47,263 nucleotides of DNA from Acidimicrobiales bacterium (GTDB lineage: Bacteria; Actinomycetota; Acidimicrobiia; Acidimicrobiales; Iamiaceae), in contig JAUJNP010000001.1 in the NCBI GenBank assembly GCA_030448105.1, forward strand, positions 167,709-214,971, read 5' to 3'. The notes beneath the pieces were generated by a model. That model had not been told where the DNA came from. It saw nothing but the letters and a program-made list of their open reading frames with translations, and did no database searches. Positions within the stretch are counted from its first letter, which is position 1. The number at the start of each line of letters is the position of its first letter. Shown piece by piece: positions 1-8,574 of this stretch. The position numbers and the translations under genes were made by a program.

Positions 1-362
1 TCGGCACCGCCCTCCTCTCCTCCTGCGTCCTGGTGGGCGCCTGTGGCGGCGGCGGCGGGGGCGACAAGCAGGCCTTCTGCAAGGAACTGAACGCGACGGA
101 GGATGACATCGGCGCCGACACCTTCACCGTCGAGGGGGCCGACGAGGGCGCGGCCGTGTTCGATGACCTGGTGGACAAGGCGCCGGAGGACATCAAGGAC
201 TCCGTCGAGGTGCTGAGCGACGCCGTCGACGAGGTGGCCGACGCCGAGTCCAAGGCCGAGATCTCCAAGATCCAGGACCGGCTCGGTGACGACCCGAAGA
301 TCGAGAAGGCCATCGAGGACATCGACGCCTACAACAAGAAGGAGTGCGGCGCCAAGCCCTGA
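1..362 (+). CDS. Putative secreted lipoprotein, 5' end outside window
   Basis: The reading frame is open from the window edge to a TGA at 360-362. The edge codons give a hydrophobic stretch followed by L-V-G-A-C and a glycine run, which looks like the end of a type II signal peptide with the lipobox cysteine near base 42. The mature part is short, acidic and lysine-rich with predicted helical character (many D/E/K, few hydrophobics) and ends in ...KKECGAKP. Two cysteines remain after the lipobox Cys and might pair. A GTG at 33 lies inside the signal peptide and is unlikely to be the true start. The 3' end overlaps the convergent downstream gene by 34 bp. I recognise no family, so function is unknown. 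Confidence 0.7.
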   Translation, partial: GTALLSSCVLVGACGGGGGGDKQAFCKELNATEDDIGADTFTVEGADEGAAVFDDLVDKAPEDIKDSVEVLSDAVDEVADAESKAEISKIQDRLGDDPKIEKAIEDIDAYNKKECGAKP

Positions 363-1558
363 GCTTCACGGCGCAGGGCGGGGGCCAGGTCGCCCCGTGC
401 CTCCACCGCCACCCGTTCGAGGCCGAGCCAGCCCGCCATCGACGCCAGCTCGGCCGCCAGCTCGGTGGCCACCTCCGGGGCGGCGAACCCCTCCTCGGCG
501 AAGGCCCCGTTGACGAGCAGGGCCGAGCCTCGCCGATCGGCCTTGAGGTCCACCCTCGCCACGAGGCGGTCGCCCAGCAGGAAGGGCAGCACGTAGTAGC
601 CGTAGGTCCGCTTGCGCGGGGGCGTGTAGATCTCGATGCGGTACCGGAAGCCGAACAGGCGCTCGGTGCGGTCCCGCTCCCACACGAGGGAGTCGAACGG
701 CGACAGCAGCGCCCGGGCCCGGACCCACCGCGGCAGGTGGGCGTCGGGATGCAGGTAGGCCGGCTGGCGCCAACCCTTCACCCGCACCTCATGCAGACGG
801 CCGTCCTCCACCAGCTCGGCGAGGCGGGGCCGGCTCTTGGGCACGTTGAGGCGGTGGTAGTCGGTCAGATCACCGAGAGTGCCCACCCCGAGGTGCCTGG
901 CCGCCAGCCCGAGGAGCTCCCGGCGGGCGTCGTCCTCGGTCAGCGCCGGGCGGGCCAGGACCTCGGCCGGCAGCATCCGCTCGGTGAGGTCGTAGACCCG
1001 GGCGAAGTCCGATGCCCGCCGCCGGGCGCTGACCCGACCCGCCCAGAACAGGAGCTCGAGCGCCCGCTTGCCGTTGGTGCGCCCCCACATGCCCGGGGGA
1101 TTGGGCCCCTGGTCCGAGAGGTCGCCGGCGGCCAGCGGGCCACGGTCACGCACCTCGGCGTAGACCGCTTCGATGTAGCCGGGATCCTCCTTGGCGATGG
1201 CCGCCGTGGTCTTCCACATCAGCTCGGTGGACCGGGCCATGGTCCAGCGCAGCAGGGGCCACAGGTCGACGGGCAGCAGCGACGCCTCGTGGCACCAGAA
1301 CTCGAACAGCTCGGCCTCCGCGGTCATGCGGGGCAGGAGGTCGCGGCGGTGCGGGCCGAGCCGGGCGAAGACGGGGAGCTCCTGGGAGCGCACCAGCACG
1401 TTCACCGAGTCGATCTGGATGAGGCCCACCCGGTCGAAGAGGCGTCGGACGTGGCGGCGGTCGACCCGGGCGGTGGGCCTGGGCTCGGCGAAGCCCTGGG
1501 CGTGGAGGGCGATGCGGGCCGCCTGGCGGGGCGTGAGCTCGACGCGGTCGACCGGCAT
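329..1558 (-). CDS. YcaQ/AlkX-like winged-helix DNA glycosylase family protein
   Basis: A 409-residue protein of the winged-helix (HTH_42, formerly DUF1006) family that includes E. coli YcaQ/AlkX and Streptomyces AlkZ. Characterised members unhook DNA interstrand crosslinks or remove bulky alkyl adducts. The family Q-x-D motif is visible as QID at residues 48-50, followed by the typical SQELPVFARLG segment. Near the C-terminus RIEIYTPPRKRTYGYYVLP is also family-like. The ATG at 1558 is chosen because the family N-terminus (LTPRQAARIALHAQGF) begins right after it and longer forms would run into the divergent crotonase gene. Only 37 bp separate the two start codons. The exact substrate is not predictable. 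Confidence 0.85.
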   Translation of the reverse strand: MPVDRVELTPRQAARIALHAQGFAEPRPTARVDRRHVRRLFDRVGLIQIDSVNVLVRSQELPVFARLGPHRRDLLPRMTAEAELFEFWCHEASLLPVDLWPLLRWTMARSTELMWKTTAAIAKEDPGYIEAVYAEVRDRGPLAAGDLSDQGPNPPGMWGRTNGKRALELLFWAGRVSARRRASDFARVYDLTERMLPAEVLARPALTEDDARRELLGLAARHLGVGTLGDLTDYHRLNVPKSRPRLAELVEDGRLHEVRVKGWRQPAYLHPDAHLPRWVRARALLSPFDSLVWERDRTERLFGFRYRIEIYTPPRKRTYGYYVLPFLLGDRLVARVDLKADRRGSALLVNGAFAEEGFAAPEVATELAAELASMAGWLGLERVAVEARGDLAPALRREAQGLAPHSFLL

Positions 1559-1581
1559 CGGGACAGGTTGGCAGCTGTCGG

Positions 1582-1587
1582 TAGATT
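1582..1587 (+). promoter_or_regulatory. Candidate -10 element TAGATT for the crotonase gene
   Basis: TAGATT ends 8 nt before the ATG at 1596, so the transcript would start at or next to the start codon. No Shine-Dalgarno sequence and no clear -35 are seen in the 37-bp divergent gap. Confidence 0.4.
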
Positions 1588-1595
1588 CCTGGCCC

Positions 1596-2426
1596 ATGGC
1601 CGAGGGTGCCTCCATCGAGGAGCAGGTGCGGCACAAGGTCGAGGGCGGCGTGGCCTGGATCACCCTCGACCGTCCCGAGGTGAAAAACGCCATCTCGCCC
1701 GATCAACGCAACCGGGTGATCACCCTGCTGGGCGAGGCGTCGGCGGACGTAGGGGTTCGCGCGGTGGTGCTGGGCGCCACCGGTTCCGCCTTCTGCACCG
1801 GAGCCGACCTACGGGCCGACCGGGGAGCGCCCCCCGCCCGGGCCGACGGCGCCCCCGAGCGGGTGGTGGGCGACGTGGCTCGCTTGCTGCGCGAGGGCGC
1901 CCAGCGGCTGGTGGCGGCCATCCTCGACTGCGAGAAGCCGGTGATCGCCGCCGTCAACGGCACCGCCGCCGGGATCGGGGCCCACCTGGCCTTCGCCTGC
2001 GACCTGGTGGTGGCGGCCGAGGGCGCCCGCTTCATCGAGGTGTTCGTGCGCCGCGGGCTGGTGCCCGATGGCGGTGGCGCCTACCTCCTGCCCCGGTTGG
2101 TGGGCGTGCACCGGGCCAAGGAGCTGCTGCTCCTCGGCGACGACCTGCCGGCGGCCGACGCGCTACGGCTCGGCCTGGTCAACCGGGTGGTGCCGGCGCC
2201 CGAGCTCGAGGCTGCGGTCGGCGAGCTGGCGGCGCGCTTGGCTGCCGGGCCGACCCGCGCCCTGGGCCTCACCAAATGGCTGGTGAACCGCTCGCTGGAG
2301 AGCGACCGGGCGGGAGCGTTCGCCGATGAGGCGCTCGCCCAGGAGCTCAACATGGGCACCGCCGACGCCAACGAAGGCGTCCGCAGCTTCCTCGAGCGGC
2401 GGGAGCCGGCCTACCGCGGCTGGTGA
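1596..2426 (+). CDS. Enoyl-CoA hydratase/isomerase (crotonase) family protein, PaaG-like
   Basis: A 276-residue crotonase-fold protein acting on acyl-CoA thioesters. Oxyanion-hole segments are FCTGADL (66-72) and NGTAAGIG (121-128). The segment RRGLVPDGGGAYLLPRLVG (152-170) resembles PaaG-type isomerases, with Asp158 where hydratases usually carry the second catalytic Glu, so isomerase activity is at least as likely as hydration. The C-terminal helix region has the normal ARLAAGPTRALGLTKWLVN pattern. ATG 1596 is preferred over upstream in-frame starts because those lie inside the divergent gene. Its 3' end overlaps the convergent DUF488 gene by 16 bp. The substrate is unknown and no pathway neighbours pin it down. 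Confidence 0.88.
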   Translation: MAEGASIEEQVRHKVEGGVAWITLDRPEVKNAISPDQRNRVITLLGEASADVGVRAVVLGATGSAFCTGADLRADRGAPPARADGAPERVVGDVARLLREGAQRLVAAILDCEKPVIAAVNGTAAGIGAHLAFACDLVVAAEGARFIEVFVRRGLVPDGGGAYLLPRLVGVHRAKELLLLGDDLPAADALRLGLVNRVVPAPELEAAVGELAARLAAGPTRALGLTKWLVNRSLESDRAGAFADEALAQELNMGTADANEGVRSFLERREPAYRGW

Positions 2427-2950
2427 ACGGCGCCCGCGTCGTACACGAGGTGATCGCGGGCTCGCCGGGCTTCGGGCAACGGGTCGTGCTCGACGAGGCG
2501 CCCGCCGTGGAAGAGGTGGGCCACCCGCGCTCCCGTGACCAGCACCAGGTGGTCGGCGAGCAGGCGGCGGTGACAGCGCCACCACAGCGACTCGGCACAC
2601 ATCACCGCCACCACCCGCCCGGCGGCCAGGTCGGCCAGGTCGGTGACGCCGCCGGCGAACTCGGCCTTGGCCATGTGGTCGGCGTAACCCCGGAAGGCGT
2701 CGTTGCGTAGGGCGAGGTTCGGAGAACCGGGCGACGTCGCTCGTCGGCCACCGAGGGCCGGCAGCCAGCGGTAGGCCACGCCCTGCTCCGGGAGCCACGT
2801 GGCCATCGCCTCGGTGGCGAAGTGCGGGTGACGGCGGCTGCCGGGGAACCGGCGGACATCGACCACGGTCTCGATCCCGGCCCGCCGGACCAGCTCGGCG
2901 AAGGCATCGGCCGGCAGGGTGCCGTGGCCCACGGTCGTCACGGCGTGCAT
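2411..2950 (-). CDS. DUF488 family protein
   Basis: A 179-residue DUF488 protein. It begins VTTVGHGTLPADAFAELVRR, shows VVDVRRFPGSRRHPHF (29-44), and carries the diagnostic C-A-E-S-x-W-W-R-C-H-R-R motif at 118-129. The conserved Cys and His residues look like metal or thiol chemistry, but no activity is firmly established for the family. It is divergent from the acyl-CoA dehydrogenase at 3037, with an inverted repeat in the shared promoter region. Cytoplasmic; no signal peptide or membrane segments. Confidence 0.85.
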   Translation of the reverse strand: MHAVTTVGHGTLPADAFAELVRRAGIETVVDVRRFPGSRRHPHFATEAMATWLPEQGVAYRWLPALGGRRATSPGSPNLALRNDAFRGYADHMAKAEFAGGVTDLADLAAGRVVAVMCAESLWWRCHRRLLADHLVLVTGARVAHLFHGGRLVEHDPLPEARRARDHLVYDAGAVHQPR

Positions 2951-2960
2951 GGCACGGTCA

Positions 2961-2979
2961 CTACCCGAGCGACGGGTAG
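2961..2979. promoter_or_regulatory. Inverted repeat in a divergent promoter region
   Basis: CTACCCG-agcga-CGGGTAG has perfect 7-bp arms and lies between the divergent DUF488 and acyl-CoA dehydrogenase starts, 11 bp from the DUF488 ATG. It could be an operator or part of a promoter. Nothing identifies the binding protein. Confidence 0.3.
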
Positions 2980-3036
2980 CTGCACGAGCTGCCCTCCCGG
3001 CCAGCCTGGTGGTCGGCCCGGTGCGAAGATGTCCGC

Positions 3037-4821
3037 ATGGGGACGCGCTATGACTCCGAGCCCGTGGACCGCCTGCCGTTCGGCTCCGCCGAGAAGGCGG
3101 CGCGCTACGCCACCGAGCGCTACGCGGGAGCGACCGGGCTGAACTGGTGGCGCTGCGACCCCACCCTGCAGTTCGTGATGCGTTCGCACCTCACCGGCGA
3201 GGAGCTCGGCTGGGCCGAGCCCCACCTCGACCGCATGGGCGCCATGATGGGCGGGCCGGTGTCGGAGCGGGCCGAGATCACCGACGAGCACCCGCCCTAC
3301 CTCGAGCGCTACGACCGCTGGGGCCACGACATCAGCCAGGTGGTGCTGCCGCCGTCGTTCCTCGAGACCCGCCGCGACGTGCTGGCCAACAGCTTCACCG
3401 CGCCGGCGATCCGGGACGAGGCCACCAGCCGCGGCGTGCGCCTCCACCTGCTCAACGCCGCTCACAGCTACATGCTGAACCAGGCCGAGATCGGCATGGC
3501 GTGCGCGCTCGGAACCGGGGGCGACATGGTCGTCAACCTCGTGCGCTCCTTCGCCCCGCCCGACGTGCGGGACCGGGTGCTGGCCAACTTCGCGTCCGGC
3601 GAGTGGGCCGGCCAGACCATCCAGTCCCTGACGGAGCGCACCGGCGGATCGGACCTCGCCGAGATCGAGACCACGGCCACCCCCGACGGCGACGCCTGGC
3701 GGGTCAACGGGTTCAAGTGGTTCGCGTCGAACGCCAACGGGGAGGCGTGGGTGGTGCTGGCCAAGCCCGAGGGTGCGCCCGACAACGCCCGGGGCATCGC
3801 CACCTTCCTGGTGCTGGCCGAGCGCCGCGACGGCACCCGCAACGGCATCCGCATCCGCCGCCTCAAGGACAAGCTCGGCACCAAGGCGGTCGCCTCGGCC
3901 GAGGTGGAGCTGGTCGACGCCGAGGCCTTCCTGCTGTCGGGCGACGGCAGTGGCGAGGCGGGCACGGGCGCCGGCGACGGCAAGGGGCTGGCCCGGATGA
4001 TGGCCATGACCAACGGCGCCCGGCTCGGCATCGCCATGATGGGGCTCGGCTGCGCTCGCCGGGCTCTGGTCGAGGCCATGTGCTACGCCCGGGCCCGCCA
4101 GGCGTTCGGGCGTTCCCTCGCCGACCAGCCGCTCATGCAGCGCAAGCTGGCCGAGCTGATGGTGGAGGTCGAGGCGGCTCAAGCCCTGATGTTCGACGGC
4201 TACCACCCCGAGCACCGGCTGCGGATCGGCGCGCCGCTGATCAAGCTGCGGGCCGCCCGCCTGGGCATCACCGCGGCGAGCGACGCCATCGAGGTGCACG
4301 GCGGCAACGGCTACGTGGAGAACTGGCCCGTCGCCCGCATCCTCCGCGACGCCCAGGTGAACACGCTCTGGGAGGGCCCCGACAACATCCTGTGCCTCGA
4401 CGTGCGGCGGGGCATCGAACGTGAGCAGGCCGACGTCGCCTTCCTCGACCGGCTGCGCACGGCCGTCGAGCGTGGGCCGGCCGGCGACCCCACCACCGCC
4501 CTCGTGAGCGAGCGGATCGACCAGCTGGCCGCCGTTCTCTCCGGCTGGAAGGCCCTGGACCGCACCACCGCCGAGGCCCGGCTGTTCCCCCTCGCCCAGC
4601 TCATGGTCGACGTCTACGGCGGCGCGCTGCTGGTGGAACAGGCGGGGTTCGAGCAGCGCGAGCTGGGCACCGACCGCAAGGCAGTGGTCGCCCGCCTCTA
4701 CGCCCGCCGCCACCTCACCGACCACGGTCCCCTCCGGGGAATCGACGACCCGGGCAGCGAGGACCTCGAGCGCTTCAAGGACCTCTGGGACGGCGCCCTG
4801 GTGGACGACCGCGTGACCTGA
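3037..4821 (+). CDS. AidB-like acyl-CoA dehydrogenase
   Basis: A 594-residue flavoprotein of the acyl-CoA dehydrogenase superfamily. Signatures are the FAD/substrate segment QTIQSLTERTGGSDLAE (about 195-211), WRVNGFKWFASNANGEAWVVLA (about 224-245), GLGCARRALVEAMCYARARQ (about 333-352) and the C-terminal HGGNGYVENWPVARILRDA with TLWEGPDNILCLD. The last motif (WEG-x-x-N-x-x-CLD) and the length above 540 residues are typical of the AidB branch, linked in E. coli to the alkylation response, rather than of 380-residue beta-oxidation enzymes. About 150 extra C-terminal residues follow. The start ATG is the only good one after the divergent promoter. Whether it oxidises acyl-CoAs or acts in DNA protection cannot be decided from sequence. 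Confidence 0.88.
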   Translation: MGTRYDSEPVDRLPFGSAEKAARYATERYAGATGLNWWRCDPTLQFVMRSHLTGEELGWAEPHLDRMGAMMGGPVSERAEITDEHPPYLERYDRWGHDISQVVLPPSFLETRRDVLANSFTAPAIRDEATSRGVRLHLLNAAHSYMLNQAEIGMACALGTGGDMVVNLVRSFAPPDVRDRVLANFASGEWAGQTIQSLTERTGGSDLAEIETTATPDGDAWRVNGFKWFASNANGEAWVVLAKPEGAPDNARGIATFLVLAERRDGTRNGIRIRRLKDKLGTKAVASAEVELVDAEAFLLSGDGSGEAGTGAGDGKGLARMMAMTNGARLGIAMMGLGCARRALVEAMCYARARQAFGRSLADQPLMQRKLAELMVEVEAAQALMFDGYHPEHRLRIGAPLIKLRAARLGITAASDAIEVHGGNGYVENWPVARILRDAQVNTLWEGPDNILCLDVRRGIEREQADVAFLDRLRTAVERGPAGDPTTALVSERIDQLAAVLSGWKALDRTTAEARLFPLAQLMVDVYGGALLVEQAGFEQRELGTDRKAVVARLYARRHLTDHGPLRGIDDPGSEDLERFKDLWDGALVDDRVT

Positions 4822-5012
4822 CGCGGCCCGGCGGCCTCGTCAGCACCCAGCCGGCCGGATCGTCGTAGCCCGAGACCGTCGCCCATCGGCGTCGGCGGCG
4901 ATGAACGCCTCCTGCACGGCGTCGGCCGCCCCTTCGGCGACGGCACCCCGCCCCCGGACGAGGTGGTGCCACCCGGCCACGGCGTGCCCGTCGCCGCCTC
5001 CTAGCCGACGCC

Positions 5013-6257
5013 TCAGACGGCCCAGTCTTGGGGGTGGGTGAAGTCGACCCATTGGGTGTGGATGGGTTCGCCGGTGGGTGGGACCCAGCTGCTCGGCGGT
5101 GGGATCCAGTCGGGAGTGAGATCGGGTGGGGCGGGCCCGGCCCGGCCCAGGGGCCGGCGGTGACGGTCGGTGAACCCGAGCCCGTCGGGTTCGTCGGCGT
5201 TGCCTTCGATGCCGAGCCGTCCTTGGTGGTGCATGCGGTGATGGGCCCGGCACAAACACACCAGATTCGGGGTGTCGGTGGGGCCTTGGTCCTCCCAGTG
5301 GATGATGTGGTGGACCTGCACGGTGCGCTGGTCACAACCGGGTACCCGGCACCCCTGGTCGCGGTGCTCGACGAGGATCCGGGTGCGGTCGGGGACGATG
5401 TGCTGGGCCCGGCCCACGTTCACCGCCAACCCCCCGATCTCCGACACGGTGCGCACAGTCGCGTCGCAGAGCAGGAACCGGCGCCGAGTCCGGCAGGGGC
5501 GGACCCAGGTGGACCCGCAGGGCGGGGGCGTCATCGGGGGTGGCTTCGAAGTGCAACACCACCTGGTAACGGTCCCGGGCGGCCCGGGTGGGCCCCGCTG
5601 AGGCCCCGGCATCGACCAGGGCGAGGAGAGCGTCGGCCCAGGTGATCTGTTCGCGGTCGGCTTTGTCCTCGGCGGCCTGCCACAACTGGTCACGTTTGGC
5701 CCCCAGGGCGGCTTCGATCACCGCCCCCTCATCGCCGGGCAACCGCACCGACAGGGACCAGGTGCCGTCGTCGTCGTAGCCGAAGCCGACCCGGCGTTCC
5801 TCCTCCACCGGGCCCGTGTCCGGCTGGATGTCGGGGTCGGGGGTGGGGTGGGCCAGGCGTAGCCCCTCAGCAGGTTCCGCAACTGGGGTACCGCCAACCG
5901 CCCGGCCACCTCGGCCACCTCCGCGTCGGCGTGGGTGGGGACGATCCGGGTGATCACCGCCACCTGATCCACCGACAGCTCACCGGCCGCGAACCTCGCC
6001 CGGGTGGCCGGCAGTTCGCCCAGCCGGCGGGCACAGCCCACCAGGGTGCGGGCCTGGGCCGGCGACACCCCGCAGCGCAACGTGACCCAGTGGTGGATCG
6101 ACCGCAGCCCCCACCCCTCCCACGCCCCCGATGCCCACACCTGGCCGATCAACTCCACCAACCGGGCGTCGAGCACGTTGCGGCTCCCCGCCAACTCCAC
6201 CACCGCGTCCGACAACCCATCGGCCACCACGTCGGAGTCGCTCGGTAGTCCAAACAT
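5013..6257 (-). pseudogene. DUF222/HNH endonuclease (13E12-type), broken by two frameshifts
   Basis: The gene is readable only across three frame segments. The N-terminal DUF222 part starts at ATG 6257 (MFGLPSDSDVVADGLSD...) and runs to about 5850. A middle segment (VGFGYDDDGTWSLSVRLPG...) runs from about 5840 to 5485. The C-terminal HNH part (about 5480-5013) includes RILVEHRDQGCRVPGC, VQVHHIIHW and NLVCLCRAHHRMHH, the ordinary Cys/His zinc and ββα-metal residues. The first break sits in a G/C run at 5839-5852 and is consistent with a lost C. The second, at 5478-5486, fits loss of a GC dinucleotide before RRFLLCDATVRTV. The joined protein would be about 414 residues. This family is multicopy in actinobacterial genomes and its role is unproven. 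Real decay and sequencing error are both possible. Confidence 0.8.
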
Positions 6258-6265
6258 CTGTACGT

Positions 6266-6271
6266 AGACTA
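6266..6271 (-). promoter_or_regulatory. Candidate -10 element (TAGTCT) for the DUF222-HNH gene
   Basis: On the minus strand TAGTCT lies 8 nt before ATG 6257. TTCATT, 17 bp further upstream, is a weak -35. The stretch around it (6260-6330) is visibly more AT-rich than its surroundings. It overlaps the last codons of the upstream hypothetical gene. Confidence 0.35.
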
Positions 6272-6691
6272 GCCGTGTTCGGCGCCCGAATGAAAGGGAT
6301 TCAAGAAGAAATATCGAGCAATTCCTAGGGGAGCCACTCGGGAAGCAGCCGACGTCAGCCCCTCGGCCGTGCGCCGACGGACAGCACGAGCCGCGCCGCC
6401 GAGGGTGGCGCCGAACGACCGACGCGCGGCCTGGTCGTCCGGCCGCACTGCCCTCACGCTGGCCGTCGCGGCCACCGCGGTCGCGTCGCCGAGCCCTCGG
6501 GCGAGGAAGCCGATGAGGCTGGCGGCGGCGGCCGGCGTCAGGTGGAACGTCTCCACGCACACGTCGTCCCGCCAGAGGCTCAGGTTGAGGAACCCGTGAT
6601 CGAGCCGCCACGTCGCCCGCAGTCCAATCCCCCGCTCATCGATCGCCAGATGCCGTCCAACGGGGAACTCGGCGGCCGCGTGGGGGTCCAC
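6269..6691 (-). CDS. Hypothetical protein
   Basis: A 140-residue protein that I cannot place in a named family. The first half looks folded and protein-like (AIDERGIGLRATWRLDHGFL, NLSLWRDDVCVETFHL, SLIGFLARGLGD), with a beta-rich pattern. The second half is Ala/Arg-rich and may be disordered or membrane-proximal. The start is taken at GTG 6691; no Shine-Dalgarno sequence is obvious. Its stop is 11 bp before the DUF222-HNH start on the same strand. Codon use looks normal for the window, which supports real coding. It is cytoplasmic by default, with no signal peptide. Confidence 0.5.
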   Translation of the reverse strand: MDPHAAAEFPVGRHLAIDERGIGLRATWRLDHGFLNLSLWRDDVCVETFHLTPAAAASLIGFLARGLGDATAVAATASVRAVRPDDQAARRSFGATLGGAARAVRRRTAEGLTSAASRVAPLGIARYFFLNPFHSGAEHG

Positions 6692-6830
6692 CCCCGAAGT
6701 GTCGCGCCCTCGCCATCAACGTGCCACGCGCCGCCCGCCGGTGAGGCTGGCCCCTCGGGGGACCGTCGTCGGCGCCCAGGGTGACCATCGACCACCCGCT
6801 CGGGTAGGGCCCGTTCGGCGCGGCGGTACC

Positions 6831-6836
6831 TAGGGT
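6831..6836 (+). promoter_or_regulatory. Candidate -10 element TAGGGT
   Basis: TAGGGT ends 6 nt before ATG 6843, consistent with leaderless transcription. No Shine-Dalgarno sequence and no clear -35 are seen. Confidence 0.35.
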
Positions 6837-6842
6837 TTGGCC

Positions 6843-7522
6843 ATGATCGCCACGGTCCAGCTCGTAGACCTAGGTCCGCTCGACACGTTGCGGTCGGTGA
6901 CACGCCGGCCGAAGCCCGTCGACACCCCGGGCCTGCGGTCGGCCGAGGTCGCGTTGTTCGCCCCGTTGGCGCTCGCCGGTTCGCCGCCGGTCCGCCGGGC
7001 CGGGCTCATCGCGCTGTGGGACGACGAGGAGGCCTTCGAGCGGTTCCTCCACGACCACCCGATCGCCCAGCGGTTCGCCGGCGGGTTCGAGGCCCGGCTC
7101 GAACCCCTGCGGGCCTACGGGTCGTGGCCCGGGCTGCCCGCCACGGTTCCCAGCAGCCGGGCCGTGCCGAACGACGGTCCCGTGGTCGTGCTCACTCTCG
7201 GACGGCTGCGGCTCTCCCAGACGGTGCGGTTCCTCCGGGCCAGCGGCCCCGCCGAGCGGGCCGCGGTCGAACACGACGGCATGGTCTGGGGCAGCGCCGC
7301 CACCCGGCCTCCGTTCGTGGCCACCGTCTCTATCTGGCGGGACGCCCAGGCCACCGCCGCGTACGCCTACGGCCACCACCAGCCGGCTCACCGCGAGGCC
7401 ATCGCCGAGCAGCAGCGCTGGACTTCCACCGCCAGTCGGCGTTCATCCGCCGCGCGCCCATCAGCCTGGAGGGCGGCCTCACCGGCGCGAACCCCCTCAC
7501 GGCGGCCGAGATCGCCGCCTGA
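6843..7522 (+). pseudogene. Spheroidene-monooxygenase-like protein, frameshifted near C-terminus
   Basis: The protein resembles the CrtA/spheroidene monooxygenase-like family, heme-dependent proteins of the dimeric alpha-beta barrel type. The first 193 codons read cleanly (APLALAGSPPVRRAGLIALW, GPVVVLTLGRLRLSQTVRFL, MVWGSAATRPPFVATVSIWR). After EQQRW at about 7421 the family ending continues only in another frame (DFHRQSAFIRRAPISLEGG ... LTAAEIAA, stop 7520-7522), consistent with one missing G in TGG(G)AC. As written, the original frame runs on to 7565 with a nonsense tail. No carotenoid genes are nearby, so the substrate is unknown. ATG 6843 is chosen over a TTG at 6837. Sequence error or a recent mutation would both explain the single lesion. 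Confidence 0.65.
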
Positions 7523-7554
7523 CGGCACTCAGGCTGGGCGTTCTCCCGGCTCGT

Positions 7555-7573
7555 TCGCGCGATAGACGCGCGA
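7555..7573. terminator. Hairpin between the CrtA-like gene and the tRNAs
   Basis: TCGCGCG-ataga-CGCGCGA forms a perfect 7-bp stem. It lies downstream of both the plus-strand CrtA-like gene and the minus-strand tRNA pair, so it could act in either direction. There is no T-tract on either side. Confidence 0.3.
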
Positions 7574-7614
7574 TGGCCGGGCCGGTGCTCGAGCCCCGCT
7601 GCGGGTTCGCGGAG

Positions 7615-7687
7615 CACCCCCAACGGGATTCGAACCCGTGTCTCCACCTTGAGAGGGTGGTGTCCTAGGCCTCTAGACGATGGGGGC
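7615..7687 (-). tRNA. tRNA-Glu (CTC anticodon)
   Basis: A 73-nt tRNA with acceptor GCCCCCA pairing with TGGGGGT, anticodon arm CCACC-CTCTCAA-GGTGG (anticodon CTC reading GAG), T arm ACGGG-TTCGAAT-CCCGT and discriminator G. CCA is not encoded. It lies 29 bp downstream of tRNA-Gln on the same strand, and both are downstream of gltX, the gene for the enzyme that charges them. Confidence 0.95.
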
Positions 7688-7716
7688 TCACGTTCGGACC
7701 GGCTCACCGGACCGAG

Positions 7717-7788
7717 CTCGGGGGGGAGGACTCGAACCCCCAACGACTGGACCAGAACCAGCTGTGTTACCGATTACACCACCCCCGA
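7717..7788 (-). tRNA. tRNA-Gln (CTG anticodon)
   Basis: A 72-nt tRNA with acceptor TCGGGGG/CCCCCGA, D arm containing AATCGGTAAC, anticodon loop TTCTGGT (anticodon CTG reading CAG) and T arm GGGGG-TTCGAGT-CCTCC with one G-T pair. CCA is not encoded. A TAGGGT hexamer at 7804-7809 (minus strand) is a possible -10 box for the tRNA pair. Confidence 0.95.
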
Positions 7789-7860
7789 ACGGATGGAGCG
7801 ATCACCCTAGCGAACGGGCTCCGGCGGTCGCACACCCGATCCGGGCGCCGAAATGGTGGT

Positions 7861-8574
7861 TCAACCGGCCAATCGGGTCAGGCGGCGGTAGCCGATGACG
7901 CGCCCGGCGCCCACCGCCAGAGCTTCGCGGAGCACCGATCGCAGGCGGCGATCCGACCGGTGGCCCTCGGCCGCGGCCGGGGAGATCGAGGCGTCGAGGC
8001 CCACCTCCCGGGCCACCTCCTCGAGGCGCAGGGCGTGGTAGTTGTCGGACACCAGCACCACCTCGTCGATGCCCCGCGACCGCAGGAAGCGGGCGACGGC
8101 CGACAGCGACTCCCACGTGTTGCGCCCGTCCACCTCCTTGAGGATGGCGTCGTCGGGCACTCCACGGTCGCGGAGCCAGTTGTAGCCCGCGGTCGCCTCG
8201 GTGAAGGTGTCGCCGCTCCGACGGCCCCCGGTGACCACCATCACTGGCGCCAGCCCCCGCCGGTAGAGGTCGAGCCCGTGCCGGAGGCGAGCCTCCAGCA
8301 CCGGCGACGGTCGGCCGTTGTACTGGGCGGCGCCCAGCACCACGATGGCTTCGGTGCGGCGGGCGTCGTCGTCGCCGGACGCCTGGTACACCTGCACGAA
8401 GGTGACGGCGAGGTAGAGGATGAGGACGCCCAGCAGCAAGCCGGCGGCCCGCAGCAGCACCCCGCTGATCCGCACCTTGGCGCCGCCGCCGCCGCCGCCG
8501 CGGCCGGGGCGGTGCGAGCGACGGGACCCACCCGAACCCCCGGCCGCCGCCGCCCGGGGCTCGGTGATGGTCAC
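7861..8574 (-). CDS. YdcF family membrane-anchored protein (DUF218)
   Basis: A 237-residue protein of the DUF218/YdcF family. A Gly/Arg-rich cytoplasmic N-terminus (about 1-35) is followed by one membrane segment (LLLGVLILYLAVTFV, about 45-60). The DUF218 domain then starts with TEAIVVLGAAQYNGRPSPVL and continues with GLDLYRRGLAPVMVVTGGR, NTWESLSAVARFLRSRG and VVLVSDNYHALRLEEVARE. Members such as SanA and YdcF are linked to the cell envelope, but the enzymatic role is unclear. The GTG start overlaps the gltX stop as GTGA, so the two genes are translationally coupled. Confidence 0.82.
   Translation of the reverse strand: MTITEPRAAAAGGSGGSRRSHRPGRGGGGGGAKVRISGVLLRAAGLLLGVLILYLAVTFVQVYQASGDDDARRTEAIVVLGAAQYNGRPSPVLEARLRHGLDLYRRGLAPVMVVTGGRRSGDTFTEATAGYNWLRDRGVPDDAILKEVDGRNTWESLSAVARFLRSRGIDEVVLVSDNYHALRLEEVAREVGLDASISPAAAEGHRSDRRLRSVLREALAVGAGRVIGYRRLTRLAG

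Noticed and set aside
344..2329. Long open frame on the plus strand (661 codons) across the YcaQ-like and crotonase genes
   Set aside because: It is antisense or out of frame to two clear families, has low-complexity Gly/Arg composition and arises from high GC.
4822..5012. Possible gene remnant between the AidB-like and DUF222-HNH genes
   Set aside because: One minus-strand frame reads plausibly for about 40 residues (AVAEGAADAVQEAFIAADAD) but has no recognisable start, family or end. I see nothing firm in this 190-bp gap.
8460..8500. GCC/GCG triplet run near the ydcF N-terminus as a functional repeat
   Set aside because: It encodes a glycine run in the cytoplasmic tail and is typical of high-GC coding sequence.
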